A stretch of 64,000 nucleotides of DNA from ANME-2 cluster archaeon (GCA_019429385.1 JAHYIS010000002.1:1-64000); one strand, 5' to 3'; positions 8,976 through 18,555 are shown, counted from the stretch's first letter. Program-made: numbers and translations. The notes: generated by a model not told the origin, from the sequence alone.

Positions 8976-10631
8976 ATGGCAGGACAATTAGGTGGACAGC
9001 CAATATTCATATTGCGAGAAGGAACCGAACGCTCAAGGGGAAGAGAAGCCCAGAGTAACAATATCATGGCAGCTAAAGCAGTAGCTAATGCCGTGAGAAC
9101 TACGCTGGGACCGAAAGGAATGGACAAGATGCTTGTAGATGGCCTTGGAGATGTAGTGATCACCAATGACGGTGTTACCATCCTCAGGGAAATGGATATC
9201 GAGCATCCGGCAGCCAAAATGGTTGTTGAAGTGGCCAAAACCCAGGATGACGAGGTGGGCGACGGTACCACAACTGCAGCAGTTCTTGCAGGAGAATTAC
9301 TGAAGGTATCAGAAGAATTGCTGGAACAGGATGTGCATCCTACTATTATTGCCAGCGGTTACCGGATGGCTGCTGATAAGACAATAGAGATACTCAAAAC
9401 AATCGTGATAAATGTAGATGAGAACGACGATGAAATGTTGCTGAAGATCTCTAACACTGCAATTACCGGTAAAGGTGCCGAAAGCACAAAGAACAAGCTT
9501 TCAAAACTGATCGTGAGAGCAGTACGATCTGTTGTTGAAGTAGAGGGCGGCAAGAAAGTGGTGGACATCGACAATATCAAGATGGAGAAAAAGGTCGGTG
9601 CCAGCGTTGAAGAATCTGAACTCATCGAGGGTATGGTCATTGACAAAGAACGTGTCCATCCCAACATGCCAAAACAGGTAAAGAACGCTAAGATTGCATT
9701 AATAAGTGAACCTGTGGAGTTCAAGAAGACTGAAGTTGATGCCGAGATCAGTATCACTTCCCCTGACCAGCTGCAGCAGTTCCTGGACCAGGAAGAGAAG
9801 ATGCTCAAGGAAATGGTTGACAAGATAATCAATAGCGGTGCTAATGTTGTCGTGTGCCAGAAAGGCATTGACGATATGGCTCAGCATTATCTGGCAAAAG
9901 CCGGTATCCTGGCAATCAGGCGTGTCAAGAAAAGCGATATGGAAAAATTATCCCGCGCATCCGGTGCCAGTGTAGTCACCAATGTGGATGAGATCTCCGA
10001 TTCAGACCTGGGACATGCTGCCTTAGCTGAAGAGAAAAAGATCGGCGGAGACAACATGATCTATATTACAGGCTGCAAGAACCCAAAAGCGGTAAGCATT
10101 ATTATCCGCGGTGGTACTGAGCATGTGGTTGACAGTATTGAGCGTGCAATGGAAGATGCACTGCGCGTAGTCGGTGTTACCATCGAGGACGGAAAAGTGG
10201 TGGCTGGCGGCGGTAGTCCTGAAATAGAACTTTCATTGAGGCTCAGGGAATATGCTTCTACATTGAAGGGAAGGGAACAGCTTGCAGTGAGCAAGTTCGC
10301 TGACGCGCTTGAAGTGATCCCAAGGACCCTTGCCGAGAATGCTGGACTGGACCCCATTGATATGCTGGTAGAATTAAGGTCGCAGCATGAGAAAGGCAAT
10401 AAGAACGCTGGTCTTGATGTCTATACAGGTAATGTGATCGATATGCTGGCCAACGGTGTTGTAGAGCCTTTGAGGGTCAAGACCCAGGCTATTAACAGTG
10501 CTACCGAGGCAGCAGTTATGATCCTGAGAATTGATGACGTCATTGCATCCAAAGGCGGCAGTCCAGGTGATATGCCCCCTGAGATGATGGGCGGCGGCGG
10601 AATGCCACCCGGCATGGGCGGAATGATGTAA
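8976..10631 (+). CDS. thsA: Thermosome subunit (group II chaperonin)
   Basis: 551 residues, full length for the archaeal CCT/TCP-1-like chaperonin. Seen are the equatorial-domain motifs ([36 protein letters not shown]), the catalytic [15 protein letters not shown] loop, the [12 protein letters not shown] segment, and the C-terminal Gly/Met tail ([13 protein letters not shown]) that projects into the cavity. It folds proteins in the cytosol with ATP and is often heat-induced. It is monocistronic, with its own promoter and a terminator. Which paralogue (A or B) cannot be told from one sequence. Confidence 0.97.
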   Translation: MAGQLGGQPIFILREGTERSRGREAQSNNIMAAKAVANAVRTTLGPKGMDKMLVDGLGDVVITNDGVTILREMDIEHPAAKMVVEVAKTQDDEVGDGTTTAAVLAGELLKVSEELLEQDVHPTIIASGYRMAADKTIEILKTIVINVDENDDEMLLKISNTAITGKGAESTKNKLSKLIVRAVRSVVEVEGGKKVVDIDNIKMEKKVGASVEESELIEGMVIDKERVHPNMPKQVKNAKIALISEPVEFKKTEVDAEISITSPDQLQQFLDQEEKMLKEMVDKIINSGANVVVCQKGIDDMAQHYLAKAGILAIRRVKKSDMEKLSRASGASVVTNVDEISDSDLGHAALAEEKKIGGDNMIYITGCKNPKAVSIIIRGGTEHVVDSIERAMEDALRVVGVTIEDGKVVAGGGSPEIELSLRLREYASTLKGREQLAVSKFADALEVIPRTLAENAGLDPIDMLVELRSQHEKGNKNAGLDVYTGNVIDMLANGVVEPLRVKTQAINSATEAAVMILRIDDVIASKGGSPGDMPPEMMGGGGMPPGMGGMM

Positions 10632-10647
10632 GAATAAATATAATATG

Positions 10648-10683
10648 GAACGTACCCTGCGGGGTGCGTTCAATTTCTTTTTT
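10648..10683 (+). terminator. Stem-loop and T-tract terminator after thermosome
   Basis: Inverted arms GAACGTACCC (10648-10657) and GGGTGCGTTC (10662-10671), one mismatch, with a 4-nt loop, are followed by a T-rich tract (ATTTCTTTTTT). It lies 16 nt after the thermosome stop. Confidence 0.75.
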
Positions 10684-10865
10684 ACACCATTTCTGTCCCT
10701 TTGTTTTACACCCTGTTCTGTAATCCTTTTCATTATTCTTGTCCGGTAACTGATATTATTATCAGTATTCAGTAACCCAGTTCACTATTCAAGCATAATA
10801 CCGGTTTTTGCATTATTATTCATTATCGGTAATTTTATAATGTAACAATTACCTTAGTTTTACCG

Positions 10866-11402
10866 ATGTATAAAATTCGCATACACGGCCGGGGAGGCCA
10901 GGGAGCAAAAAAGGCTGCCAAAATGGTGGGAATGGCTGCTTTTAATAGGGGAAAGCAGGTCCAGGATTTTGCTCTGTACGGTGCAGAACGACGAGGAGCA
11001 CCGGTAATGAGTTTTGTCAGGATAGATGATACTCCTATACTGGAGCGAGGAAATATTGATGACCCGGATGTAGTGCTGGTACTTGACAGGACACTGGTGG
11101 ACCTGATCAATGTGGCGGACGGGTTGACAGAGAACGGGATGCTGATTGTGAACTCGGGACATGAAATCGCAATTGACACACTTGCGACGGTAAAGCACGT
11201 GGATGCCACAAGCATTGCCCTTGAAACCATAGGAAAACCGATATTCAATACCACCATGCTTGGTGCACTTGCAAAGTTGACCGGGATCATTTCAATTGAT
11301 GCCCTGAACTGGGCCATTGAAGAAGAGCTTGCCCATTATCCGAAAGAGTTGGTCCAGGCAAATAAGGATGCGGTCCGAAAATGCTACGAGGTGGCACAAT
11401 GA
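10866..11402 (+). CDS. porG: Pyruvate/2-oxoacid:ferredoxin oxidoreductase gamma subunit
   Basis: 178 residues of the POR gamma family. It has the N-terminal IRIHGRGGQGAKKAAKM signature and ALYGAERRGAPVMSFVRI, then the ILERGNIDDPDVVLVLD strand. The gamma subunit takes part in CoA binding. It is first of four tightly packed genes in the order gamma-delta-alpha-beta, typical for archaeal PorGDAB. Its stop overlaps the porD start. The four-subunit enzyme interconverts pyruvate and acetyl-CoA plus CO2 with ferredoxin. Substrate is inferred from the beta and alpha subunits. Confidence 0.92.
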   Translation: MYKIRIHGRGGQGAKKAAKMVGMAAFNRGKQVQDFALYGAERRGAPVMSFVRIDDTPILERGNIDDPDVVLVLDRTLVDLINVADGLTENGMLIVNSGHEIAIDTLATVKHVDATSIALETIGKPIFNTTMLGALAKLTGIISIDALNWAIEEELAHYPKELVQANKDAVRKCYEVAQ

Positions 11403-11683
11403 GGGAAGAAGAGTTGGCTTATAAAGGAATTGAAGGTATCCCCATTATTAAAGAACCGGGCAGTGCATCAAAGATCAACAGGGGCTCGTGGAGATTGGTC
11501 CGGCCTGTGCATCACCGGGAGAAATGCACTAAATGCAAGATATGTTACACGTACTGCCCTGACGCTGCTATTAACTGGACCTCTGATGGACCCGAGATCA
11601 ACCTGACATCGTGCAAGGGGTGCATGATCTGTGTGGAAGAATGCCCGACGCATGCCATGGCCGAAGAGAAGGAGGCAACATGA
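11399..11683 (+). CDS. porD: POR delta subunit (2x[4Fe-4S] ferredoxin)
   Basis: 94 residues from the ATG at 11399, which overlaps the porG stop and has GAGGTGG upstream. Two CxxCxxCxxxC clusters bind two [4Fe-4S] centres: CTKCKICYTYCPD and CKGCMICVEECP. The N-terminal SWRLVRPVHHREKCTKC stretch is characteristic of PorD. It passes electrons from the TPP-containing subunits to external ferredoxin. The stop overlaps the porA start by 4 nt. Confidence 0.93.
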   Translation: MREEELAYKGIEGIPIIKEPGSASKINRGSWRLVRPVHHREKCTKCKICYTYCPDAAINWTSDGPEINLTSCKGCMICVEECPTHAMAEEKEAT

Positions 11684-12867
11684 AACAAACACTTGTTACC
11701 GGTAACGAAGCTGCAGCATGGGGTGCAAGGCTGGTCCAGCCCAATTATATCCCTACATTCCCTATTACGCCCCAGACCGAGTGTATCGAAACCCTGGCCC
11801 AGTGGATATCGGACGGGGAGATGTCTGGTACATATTTTGACAGGATGGAATCCGAGCATTCGGTCATGAGCGCTGCGGTGGGTGCGGCTGCAGTGGGTGC
11901 GCGGGTATTCACCGCGACCTCGTCCCAGGGGCTGCTGTTAATGCACGAAGTATTGTACATTGCCTCCGGGATGCGCCTGCCCATAGTGATGGCAACCATT
12001 TCCCGGGGATTGTCCTCTCCTGTGACCCTGTGGTCGGACCATAACGATTTCCTGGACCAGAGAGATAGCGGATGGCTCATGCTTCATGCCGAGAACAACC
12101 AGGAAGTGCTGGATATGGTACTTCAGGCGTACCGCATTGCTGAAGACCCGCGGGTACTTCTGCCAATAATGGTAAATATGGATGGGTATGTGCTTTCATT
12201 CACCGACGAACCTATCACCATCCCTACTGCCGGAATGGTGAAGGAATTTTTGCCAGAATATACTCCAAAACATACCATTGCAAAGGACAGGCCAATTACT
12301 GTGGGTCCACCGGTGCTTGATGAATATACCCTTTTCCGGGCACAAAACCATGTAGCAGCCCGCAATGCCCTTGAAGTAATGGAAGAGGTCATGGTCGATT
12401 TTGACCGGATATTTGGCAGGAGGTACCACCTGGTGGACGAGTTCATGCTCGAGGATGCCGAACTGGTACTTGTGACCCAGGGTTCAATGAGCACCACGGC
12501 AAAGGCTGCCATCATGGAAATGCGGGAAGAAGAAGACATTAAAGTAGGACTGCTCAGGCTCAGGGTTATCAGGCCATGGCCTGCCAGTGCCATTGCTGCG
12601 GCATTGAAAAATGCAAAAGCTGTGGCAGTGATAGACCGTAACGTAGCGCCAGGAAAAGGCGGTATCATGTTACCCGAAATAGTTGAAACGCTGTACCATC
12701 TGGACAGGAGGCCCCTGGTATCCAGTTTTATTGTGGGGCTGGGGGGCAATTCCCAGACAGAACATAAGGTCAAGGAGATCACCCGAAAACTCATAGTTGA
12801 CCTTGAAACCGGGCGGCCCAGAGTGGAATGGAACGATATGAACAATAACGATAATGAGGGATTGTAA
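11680..12867 (+). CDS. porA: POR alpha subunit
   Basis: 395 residues from the ATG at 11680, preceded by GGAGG. The alpha-subunit signatures are TGNEAAAWGARLVQP, FPITPQTECIE, FTATSSQGLLLMHEVLYIA and the C-terminal VIDRNVAPGKGG. VNMDGYVLSF corresponds to the segment that in pyruvate enzymes reads DGFxLSH, supporting pyruvate rather than 2-oxoglutarate. It forms the TPP/pyruvate site with porB. The stop shares one base with the porB start (TAATG). Confidence 0.92.
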   Translation: MKQTLVTGNEAAAWGARLVQPNYIPTFPITPQTECIETLAQWISDGEMSGTYFDRMESEHSVMSAAVGAAAVGARVFTATSSQGLLLMHEVLYIASGMRLPIVMATISRGLSSPVTLWSDHNDFLDQRDSGWLMLHAENNQEVLDMVLQAYRIAEDPRVLLPIMVNMDGYVLSFTDEPITIPTAGMVKEFLPEYTPKHTIAKDRPITVGPPVLDEYTLFRAQNHVAARNALEVMEEVMVDFDRIFGRRYHLVDEFMLEDAELVLVTQGSMSTTAKAAIMEMREEEDIKVGLLRLRVIRPWPASAIAAALKNAKAVAVIDRNVAPGKGGIMLPEIVETLYHLDRRPLVSSFIVGLGGNSQTEHKVKEITRKLIVDLETGRPRVEWNDMNNNDNEGL

Positions 12868-13772
12868 TGCAGGAGTTCAAAAGTCTCAAGGACCTGCCTG
12901 AACAGGATTATTTCACAGGCGGCTCATCAACGTGTGCAGGATGCGGCCCCTCCATGGGGCTGAAACTGGCACTCAAGGTACTCGGACCTGATACGATCAT
13001 TGTTAATGCCTCCGGTTGCATGACGCTGCTGCCCCTGTATCCCAATACACCACTGAAGGTTAGCTGGATACACAATGCGATTGAGAATGCGTCATCAACC
13101 GCTGCCGGTGTCAGGCACGGCCTGGATATGCTGGGAAACGGGGATATGAACGTGGTGGTCTATGCCGGGGATGGTGCCACCTATGACATTGGTCTTGCAT
13201 CACTGTCAGCAGCGGCGGCAAAGAACGAGCGCATCATTTATATCTGCTACAACAACCAGTCATTTGGCAACACGGGTTTCCAGTGGTCAACGGCAACACC
13301 CTATGGCAGCGAGACCAAGACCACGCCGAGGGGCAAGGATAATCCCACCGGTACTACTGTTGTTAACAAGGACATGGTAAAGATCATGGGTGCCCACAGG
13401 GTGTATGCAGCTACTGCTTCCCTGGCCTATCCTGTCGATTTCCTGAATAAATTGAACCGGGCTAAAGAGAGGGATGGATTTTCCTATATTGAACTATTGG
13501 GATCATGTACTGCCGGGTGGAATTATGACCCCAGAATGACGGTCAGGATATCCAAACTTGCTGTTCAATGCGGCATGTGGCCGCTCTATGAGATAGAGAA
13601 CGGGATGCTGACGCTGAACAAAGATTTCAATGAACTCAAACCGATAGATGAATTCTTAAAACTACAGGGACGCTACCGTGCACTGCCGCAGGATGATGTG
13701 GCCAAGCTTCAGTCACTCATCAATGAGCACTGGGCAGAATTGAAAGAATATAATGGGAAAAGGTACGTCTGA
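12867..13772 (+). CDS. porB: POR beta subunit (TPP-binding)
   Basis: 301 residues. The N-terminal SSTCAGCGPSMGL and later Cys residues coordinate the proximal [4Fe-4S] cluster. The TPP-binding motif begins YAGDGATYDIGLASLSAA and ends at NNQSFGNTG. The PorB-specific C-terminal region reads SCTAGWNYDP...GMWPLYEIENG; in characterised pyruvate enzymes the first part is usually CPTGW, so the Ala replaces Pro here. The enzyme acts in the cytosol and feeds or drains acetyl-CoA. Last gene of the operon; the next gene is convergent. Confidence 0.93.
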   Translation: MQEFKSLKDLPEQDYFTGGSSTCAGCGPSMGLKLALKVLGPDTIIVNASGCMTLLPLYPNTPLKVSWIHNAIENASSTAAGVRHGLDMLGNGDMNVVVYAGDGATYDIGLASLSAAAAKNERIIYICYNNQSFGNTGFQWSTATPYGSETKTTPRGKDNPTGTTVVNKDMVKIMGAHRVYAATASLAYPVDFLNKLNRAKERDGFSYIELLGSCTAGWNYDPRMTVRISKLAVQCGMWPLYEIENGMLTLNKDFNELKPIDEFLKLQGRYRALPQDDVAKLQSLINEHWAELKEYNGKRYV

Positions 13773-13793
13773 TACGATTTATGAAATTGTTTT

Positions 13794-14546
13794 TCAGTCA
13801 ATGATCTCTACAATAAATTTGCAGTGGTCATAACCGGTTCCGAAACATTCTATCTCTTTTACCCTGGTGGTCATGTTTATGCAGGCAACAAAAATACCTT
13901 CCAGCAACCCTTCATCCAGTGCACAGAGGGTTCGACCTACATCAGGCATGTCAGAGCAGTCATAGCATTCATGCACGGTAATAGTCAACGAGTCATGTCC
14001 TGAGACTCCAACAATGCCAAGACCATGTAATTTCCAGAAAATAGCCACTTCTGACAACAAGTCGTCCAGGGAGTTACTGACGAACAGTATTGATAGTTGT
14101 TTCCCGATATCATATCCTATCATTTTCATGACTGGTCCTGGATTCACGCCGTATGATTCCAGTCCGTACCTGATGGTATGACACAGGGCTTTAAAAAATT
14201 CCAGTTCGTCATCAACAGATTTTATCAACCTGTCCAGGATCAGGTCATAGGTTTTTTGAATGGGTGTCTGGGAATAAGCGATGAACTGGGAGTTCAGGGA
14301 AAATGTCTTTTTCCTTTTATCGTTGTCATCCTTGTGTTCCTGGATAAGGTTCTGTTCGATCAGGTCTTTCAGGTGCACAGAAATCGTGGATTTTGCCTTC
14401 AGGCAATCAGATACAATTTCTTCAAATGAACGAGACTGGTTGCCAATAAATTGAAGTATCTTGAGTTTGACCGGACTGTCCACTGCCACCATCCCATCTT
14501 CAGTGGAAAAAATAATCGTTCGATTGTAATTTGAATTCATTTTCAA
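13794..14546 (-). CDS. MsvR-like redox regulator (HTH plus V4R domain)
   Basis: 250 residues. The N-terminal ArsR-like winged helix (about 20-75) reads SPVKLKILQFIGNQSRSFEEIV and then the recognition helix AKSTISVHLKDLIEQNL. The C-terminal V4R domain (about 170-250) holds several cysteines (HECYDCSD, TLCALDEG, VACINM) and the closing ECFGTGYDHCKF. MsvR proteins of methanogens combine exactly these domains and sense redox state through cysteine disulfides (family knowledge). It is convergent with porGDAB. Its own promoter carries a TTCG-type palindrome. Assignment to MsvR proper rather than another V4R regulator is likely, not certain. Confidence 0.78.
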   Translation of the reverse strand: MKMNSNYNRTIIFSTEDGMVAVDSPVKLKILQFIGNQSRSFEEIVSDCLKAKSTISVHLKDLIEQNLIQEHKDDNDKRKKTFSLNSQFIAYSQTPIQKTYDLILDRLIKSVDDELEFFKALCHTIRYGLESYGVNPGPVMKMIGYDIGKQLSILFVSNSLDDLLSEVAIFWKLHGLGIVGVSGHDSLTITVHECYDCSDMPDVGRTLCALDEGLLEGIFVACINMTTRVKEIECFGTGYDHCKFIVEIID

Positions 14547-14563
14547 TATATTTTGAAATAACT

Positions 14564-14592
14564 ACTATATATGCTGTTCGCTGGAACACGAA
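14564..14592 (-). promoter_or_regulatory. Promoter of MsvR-like gene with TTCG-N8-CGAA palindrome
   Basis: A TATA-like ACTATATATGC (about 14563-14573) lies about 25 nt before the ATG, implying a leaderless or very short-leader mRNA. Just upstream is a perfect TTCG-N8-CGAA inverted repeat (14577-14592), where a BRE-side regulator could block or help TFB/TBP. MsvR sites reported in methanogens contain TTCG half-sites, so autoregulation is a reasonable inference. Confidence 0.5.
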
Positions 14593-14619
14593 TTAAATGT
14601 ATGACAATATAGTAAATAA

Positions 14620-16593
14620 TTATTCGATACCACGCCGCCTTTCACTTTTATATTCTTCTACCAGGTTAGTAAGCAATTGTTCCTTTTCCTTTCGCTTTCT
14701 GGCCCGGGATTCCTCAATGAATCTCTCGAAAGCAGGATTGAAATCATCAGGGTCCACGACACCCAGTTCATCCAGGTAATTGACAGGTACCGACCGTACA
14801 TTAAAAAATGGCAGGTCTTTTTCCAGAAACGCTTCCTGTGCGTTGTGTGCCATGTCACCCCTGAATATTACCGCCCTGACACCGGCCTGTGATAACATAT
14901 CAACTGTTGCAGGCCCCCCACCGCTGGCATCCTTGAAGAACAGTACATCCCCTGTATTGATGCCGTACTGTTCTTTTACTTTAGCTATTGCTTCCTTTGT
15001 GAATGCATTTGCAACTTTGACCGGAATAGCACGACCGCTTATCTCCAGGTTCCTCAGTCGTTTTAATTCTTCCACCAATTCGGTGAGTTCTTCAATTTGC
15101 CGGTCCTTGCTGCATAGTTCATGTTCAAGATAGTGTATCTTTTCATCACGGATGCGCATCTCTTTTGACTTGCGCAGCGTAGCATAGGTATCTGACCTGA
15201 ACTTTTTTATCTTTTTATCAAGAACTGATATCCTGTGTCTTTTCCTGGACATTTCGGATTTTAGTTCATCCAGATATGTCCTGAGACTTTTTATGGTTTC
15301 ATGCTGGCGTTTTATGGTAATCTTAAGGTCTGCGGTTACCTTATCAGGTCCTTCGATGGCGGTATCTTCCACCTCTGGCTTCAGTACCGTATCCCTGCCA
15401 GATAATCCGGCAAGAGCACTATCGATGGTGTCGCCTTTCATGACCCGGACAATAACATCATCAGCATCGATGCCTGGTGGGGTCTTTTTACGTATCTCTT
15501 CAAATCTATTCTTGTGCCGCCTGAATACATGGACTGATGCCGCAATAGCGTCACGTTCATGGTCATTGCTGTAACCGTATGGTCTTGCCAGATTGATCTT
15601 GTATTCAGAAGAAAGGGACTCGTCAGGTTCTCCGGGTATGGCATTGAATGAACGCCGTATCTTTTCCACAGTACCCGGTATGGGCCTGACATCTGTAGCG
15701 ATGATCATGGGTTTGCCATAACTGGCAATCATTTCAACGATATCAGAAACTGACATGCCCCTGCCACTGTGTGATTTGACCAGGTTGCCTTCAAGGTCGA
15801 GCATGCCGAGTCCTGTGGTTGTGCCCGGGTCGATACCCACGATGAGGACTTTTCGTTTCTTTTCCTTGAGAGCGCGAAATAGTATGGCATCCCGTTCCAC
15901 TTCCTGCACCCTGACCTGCACATCCCCCAATTTTGTCTGCTTTACAGGAATACGGCTGCTGGGTGCGTCCACCAGGAATTCACCCCTTACATATCCTCCG
16001 AAACCCTCAACGAACCTGGATGAATAATTCAGGCCTTGCTCCCTGTTCAGGGTGCGCAGGGTATCTTCTATTTCGCGGGTCTTCTGGCGCACGTGACCAT
16101 GCACTTTTCTGCGGTACCGGTTCTGGCTCCACCCGCCCCGTCCCAGTGAACGGCTCCGGCTCACTTTGATAAAAGTCTTATCTTCAAACAACAGCACTTC
16201 AGCACCCACATCCATTAATGCCAGTACGGCACATGCTTTGGCTTCCTGGTTGGGGTCCAGCCTGTCAAAGGATATGTTGTGGTCGCGGGCAAGGCTGATA
16301 AGGGATACAGGGTGTTCACCCCCTGTTACCTGTACTAACCTGGTCCCAGGTGGGAGTTTTCTCATTAAGGCTATGAGGTCTCGCCTGCCTGGTGTGAGCT
16401 CGTGGATGTTATCCACTGCCAGGATATGCGGCCGTTGCTGCCAGGCCATTCTTATTATCTTATGCAGGCTTACCATCCGGTGATGTTCAATACCAGAACC
16501 GGCAAGTATCGCCACTGCATACCTGGGATGCAGCTTAGCTCCTGGCGAGCCTTTTGCGATATCTATCCCGAATATGACTTTGTCTGCAGGCAT
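14620..16593 (-). CDS. DUF460 protein with RNase H-like (RuvC-like) domain
   Basis: About 657 residues from the ATG at 16593 (MPADKVIFGIDIAKG); an in-frame ATG at 16677 would add 28 unlikely residues. The N-terminal DUF460 block runs GIDIAKGSPGAKLHPRYAV to LVQVTGGEHPVSL. A RuvC/RNase H-like core begins VGIDPGTTTGLGMLDLEG (about 250-265). A long coiled coil follows (about 420-530, rich in K/E/R/L). The C-terminal domain holds GDVLFFKDASGGGPATVD. The family is widespread in archaea and predicted to be a nuclease; no function is proven. The first Asp of the fold is present in GIDPG. Confidence 0.85.
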   Translation of the reverse strand: MPADKVIFGIDIAKGSPGAKLHPRYAVAILAGSGIEHHRMVSLHKIIRMAWQQRPHILAVDNIHELTPGRRDLIALMRKLPPGTRLVQVTGGEHPVSLISLARDHNISFDRLDPNQEAKACAVLALMDVGAEVLLFEDKTFIKVSRSRSLGRGGWSQNRYRRKVHGHVRQKTREIEDTLRTLNREQGLNYSSRFVEGFGGYVRGEFLVDAPSSRIPVKQTKLGDVQVRVQEVERDAILFRALKEKKRKVLIVGIDPGTTTGLGMLDLEGNLVKSHSGRGMSVSDIVEMIASYGKPMIIATDVRPIPGTVEKIRRSFNAIPGEPDESLSSEYKINLARPYGYSNDHERDAIAASVHVFRRHKNRFEEIRKKTPPGIDADDVIVRVMKGDTIDSALAGLSGRDTVLKPEVEDTAIEGPDKVTADLKITIKRQHETIKSLRTYLDELKSEMSRKRHRISVLDKKIKKFRSDTYATLRKSKEMRIRDEKIHYLEHELCSKDRQIEELTELVEELKRLRNLEISGRAIPVKVANAFTKEAIAKVKEQYGINTGDVLFFKDASGGGPATVDMLSQAGVRAVIFRGDMAHNAQEAFLEKDLPFFNVRSVPVNYLDELGVVDPDDFNPAFERFIEESRARKRKEKEQLLTNLVEEYKSERRRGIE

Positions 16594-16767
16594 TTGCTTA
16601 ATTAGTATATTATACACGTGGTACAATAAAAGATTTGAATGGGAGTGTTTTTTCTCTGATATGCAGGGCTGGTACAATAACGATAATTTAAAAAAAATGG
16701 TACATTTACTAAATACATTACTGGCTTGTTAGTCAGACTAGAGTATTCAGTAGGCAGTATTAAATTC

Positions 16768-16992
16768 TTACTTACTATTGCAGCATGCTCCAGATGATTG
16801 GGAACAATCATACGTGTTATCGGCAGCAGGATTGCAAACACCATTTACTAAATTCGGACAGGTTATATCATTTACTCCTGTTGTTGTCTGAGATGAAGTT
16901 GTTGCTGCCTGGCTGCTGTTGGCTGCAGAAACTCCTATCGAAACTGCCAATAATGCAATAATAAGTACTAAGAGAATGGTTTTTGTTCTCAT
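16768..16992 (-). CDS. Small secreted Cys-rich peptide
   Basis: 74 residues, with a convincing AAGGAG ribosome binding site before the ATG. Residues 1-23 form a signal peptide (TILLVLIIALLAVSIGVSAA). A Ser/Thr/Gln linker follows, then a small domain with five cysteines in CPNLVNGVC, DCSQSSGACC. It could be a disulfide-knotted surface peptide or a metal-binding peptide. No family recognised. It stands alone between the DUF460 gene and transposase debris. Confidence 0.65.
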   Translation of the reverse strand: MRTKTILLVLIIALLAVSIGVSAANSSQAATTSSQTTTGVNDITCPNLVNGVCNPAADNTYDCSQSSGACCNSK

Positions 16993-17215
16993 TTGTTATG
17001 CTCCTTAGATATTTAATTACTAACTATTCACAAGATGTAAAGTTATAAAAGGGTTTTGATTATCGGTTAATTTCATCCCAATCATCACTAATGATGCCGA
17101 AAATAAAAAAGAGAGTGTGTGGTTTCCCACACACCGATTCTGTTTAGGTTGGAAACAGATTCTTCGGTTCGGTGAATTTGGGTCTTTTCCCGAACAGTTG
17201 CTACTTGAATGTTCA

Positions 17216-17589
17216 CTTGCAAAATTCAAGATAATACCAGTAATATTCCCTCAGAAAAATAGTAACTATAACAGACTTTTCGATCTGCTTAGCTATCATC
17301 ATCAGGTATTTGATACCAGGAAAGACATTGAGATGGAAAAAAGAATAATCGAAAAACTGATTTCAAAATTAAAATCGCTCATTAAAAATTGGATAGAACG
17401 CAAACCAATAAGATCAATGATTGAAGAAGTATTCAAATTGGCTTAGAATTCGTACTCTATGCCAAGTTGCATCAATATGCGATGAGATATGTCAAAAAGT
17501 ACTACTCTTTGACTGTACTTTTAATAGGGATAACCATTTCAGCTGGTATTCCGGGTAAAAAGACGTTACAATGCCTCGCAGGACTATAG
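17216..17589 (+). pseudogene. Decayed transposase, C-terminal part, frameshifted
   Basis: The reading frame contains IIPVIFPQKNSN and KPIRSMIEEVFKL, characteristic of a C-terminal DDE transposase segment common in archaea (IS4-like/IS1182-like; exact family not settled). At about 17436 the frame stops (LA then TAG). One base later the homology continues in another frame as GLEFVLYAKLHQYAMRYVKK and ends at CLAGL with a TAG at 17589. Insertion of a single G after TTG would restore a continuous reading (FKLGLEF). The N-terminal catalytic part is missing. The pseudogene ends inside the first of two 29-nt repeats. Confidence 0.7.
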
Positions 17590-17667
17590 TTAGGTGAAGA
17601 CTTTCACAGATTTCGATAACATATCAGGATTAGGAACAGCCTCGCAGAACTATAGTTAGGTGAAGAC
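17573..17667 (+). repeat. Pair of 29-nt direct repeats with 37-nt spacer
   Basis: The unit (GCCTCGCAGGACTATAGTTA and nine more bases to GTGAAGAC) occurs at 17573-17601 and again at 17639-17667 with a single mismatch (G to A at the tenth base). Period is 66 nt. The dimensions resemble a two-repeat CRISPR remnant, but the first copy overlaps the end of a transposase reading frame, so an IS-end duplication is equally possible. Confidence 0.7.
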
Positions 17668-17789
17668 CCTAAATAAATTATGTTCATTGCAATTCGAAAT
17701 AATTACCAAAAAATGTACACGTGCCCTGAAAAGATTTAAGGATACTTATTGTCATAATCATATTACAACTGAAATACTCAGGTGGTAAT

Positions 17790-18545
17790 TTGATACCTAT
17801 CGAGGTGCATAACCTCACAAAACGATTTGGAGAACTGACAGCCGTTGATAACCTTGACCTTGAGGTAAAAGCAGGTGAATTCTTCGGTTTCATTGGCCCC
17901 AATGGCGCCGGCAAGACCACAACCCTTCAGATGCTAAGCGGACAACTACCCCCCTCGTCGGGTACTGCGCAGGTATTGGGTATAGATACCAATACCGACC
18001 CCATTGCCGTCAAAGCGGCCATCGGTATCGTACCAGAGCTCGAATACCCGCCCAGCTTCCTGTCAGTTGAAGAGTACCTGCATTTTGTGGCCGCGGTCAG
18101 GGGATTGCCTGATGATGGTAGGGTTGATACATGGATAAAGTTCTTCGGCCTGGAAGAGAGGCGTACTACTCTATGCATGAGTTTGTCCAAGGGCATGAAG
18201 AAAAAGACCACCATCTCGGCGGCTTTGCTCCATGAACCAAGAATGTTATTCATGGACGAACCATTCCTGGACCTTGATCCCCTTATCCAGAGGAAATTGA
18301 AGGACTGGCTGATTGATTTCGTCAAAGGAGGCGGCACGGTATTCCTCAGCACCCACATACTGGAGCTGGCAGAAAAACTCTGCACCAGGGTTGGTATCAT
18401 AGACAAGGGAAAACTGGTGGCCGTAGGCAGTCTGAATGAACTGCAAAGCAAACCCAGCGGTGACAACATTGAAAAAGGTGACCCTGGTGACAGCGGTAAC
18501 ATTGAGGACCTGGAACAGATATTCGTACGCCTGGTATCGGGATAG
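17790..18545 (+). CDS. ABC transporter ATP-binding protein
   Basis: 251 residues from a TTG start with AGGTGG just upstream. Walker A is GPNGAGKTTTLQML (about 36-49), the signature is LSKGMKKKTT (an LSGGQ variant typical of ABC-2 exporters), Walker B is MLFMDEPFLDLDP, and the switch His is in STHILE. A short acidic insert (DNIEKGDPGDSGNIED) precedes the C-terminus. It powers the permease encoded 10 nt downstream. The substrate is unknown. Confidence 0.9.
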   Translation: MIPIEVHNLTKRFGELTAVDNLDLEVKAGEFFGFIGPNGAGKTTTLQMLSGQLPPSSGTAQVLGIDTNTDPIAVKAAIGIVPELEYPPSFLSVEEYLHFVAAVRGLPDDGRVDTWIKFFGLEERRTTLCMSLSKGMKKKTTISAALLHEPRMLFMDEPFLDLDPLIQRKLKDWLIDFVKGGGTVFLSTHILELAEKLCTRVGIIDKGKLVAVGSLNELQSKPSGDNIEKGDPGDSGNIEDLEQIFVRLVSG

Positions 18546-18555
18546 AGGTAAAACA

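Noticed and set aside
17573-17667. Full CRISPR array
   Set aside because: Only two repeats, no cas genes and overlap with transposase coding sequence; kept only as a repeat pair.
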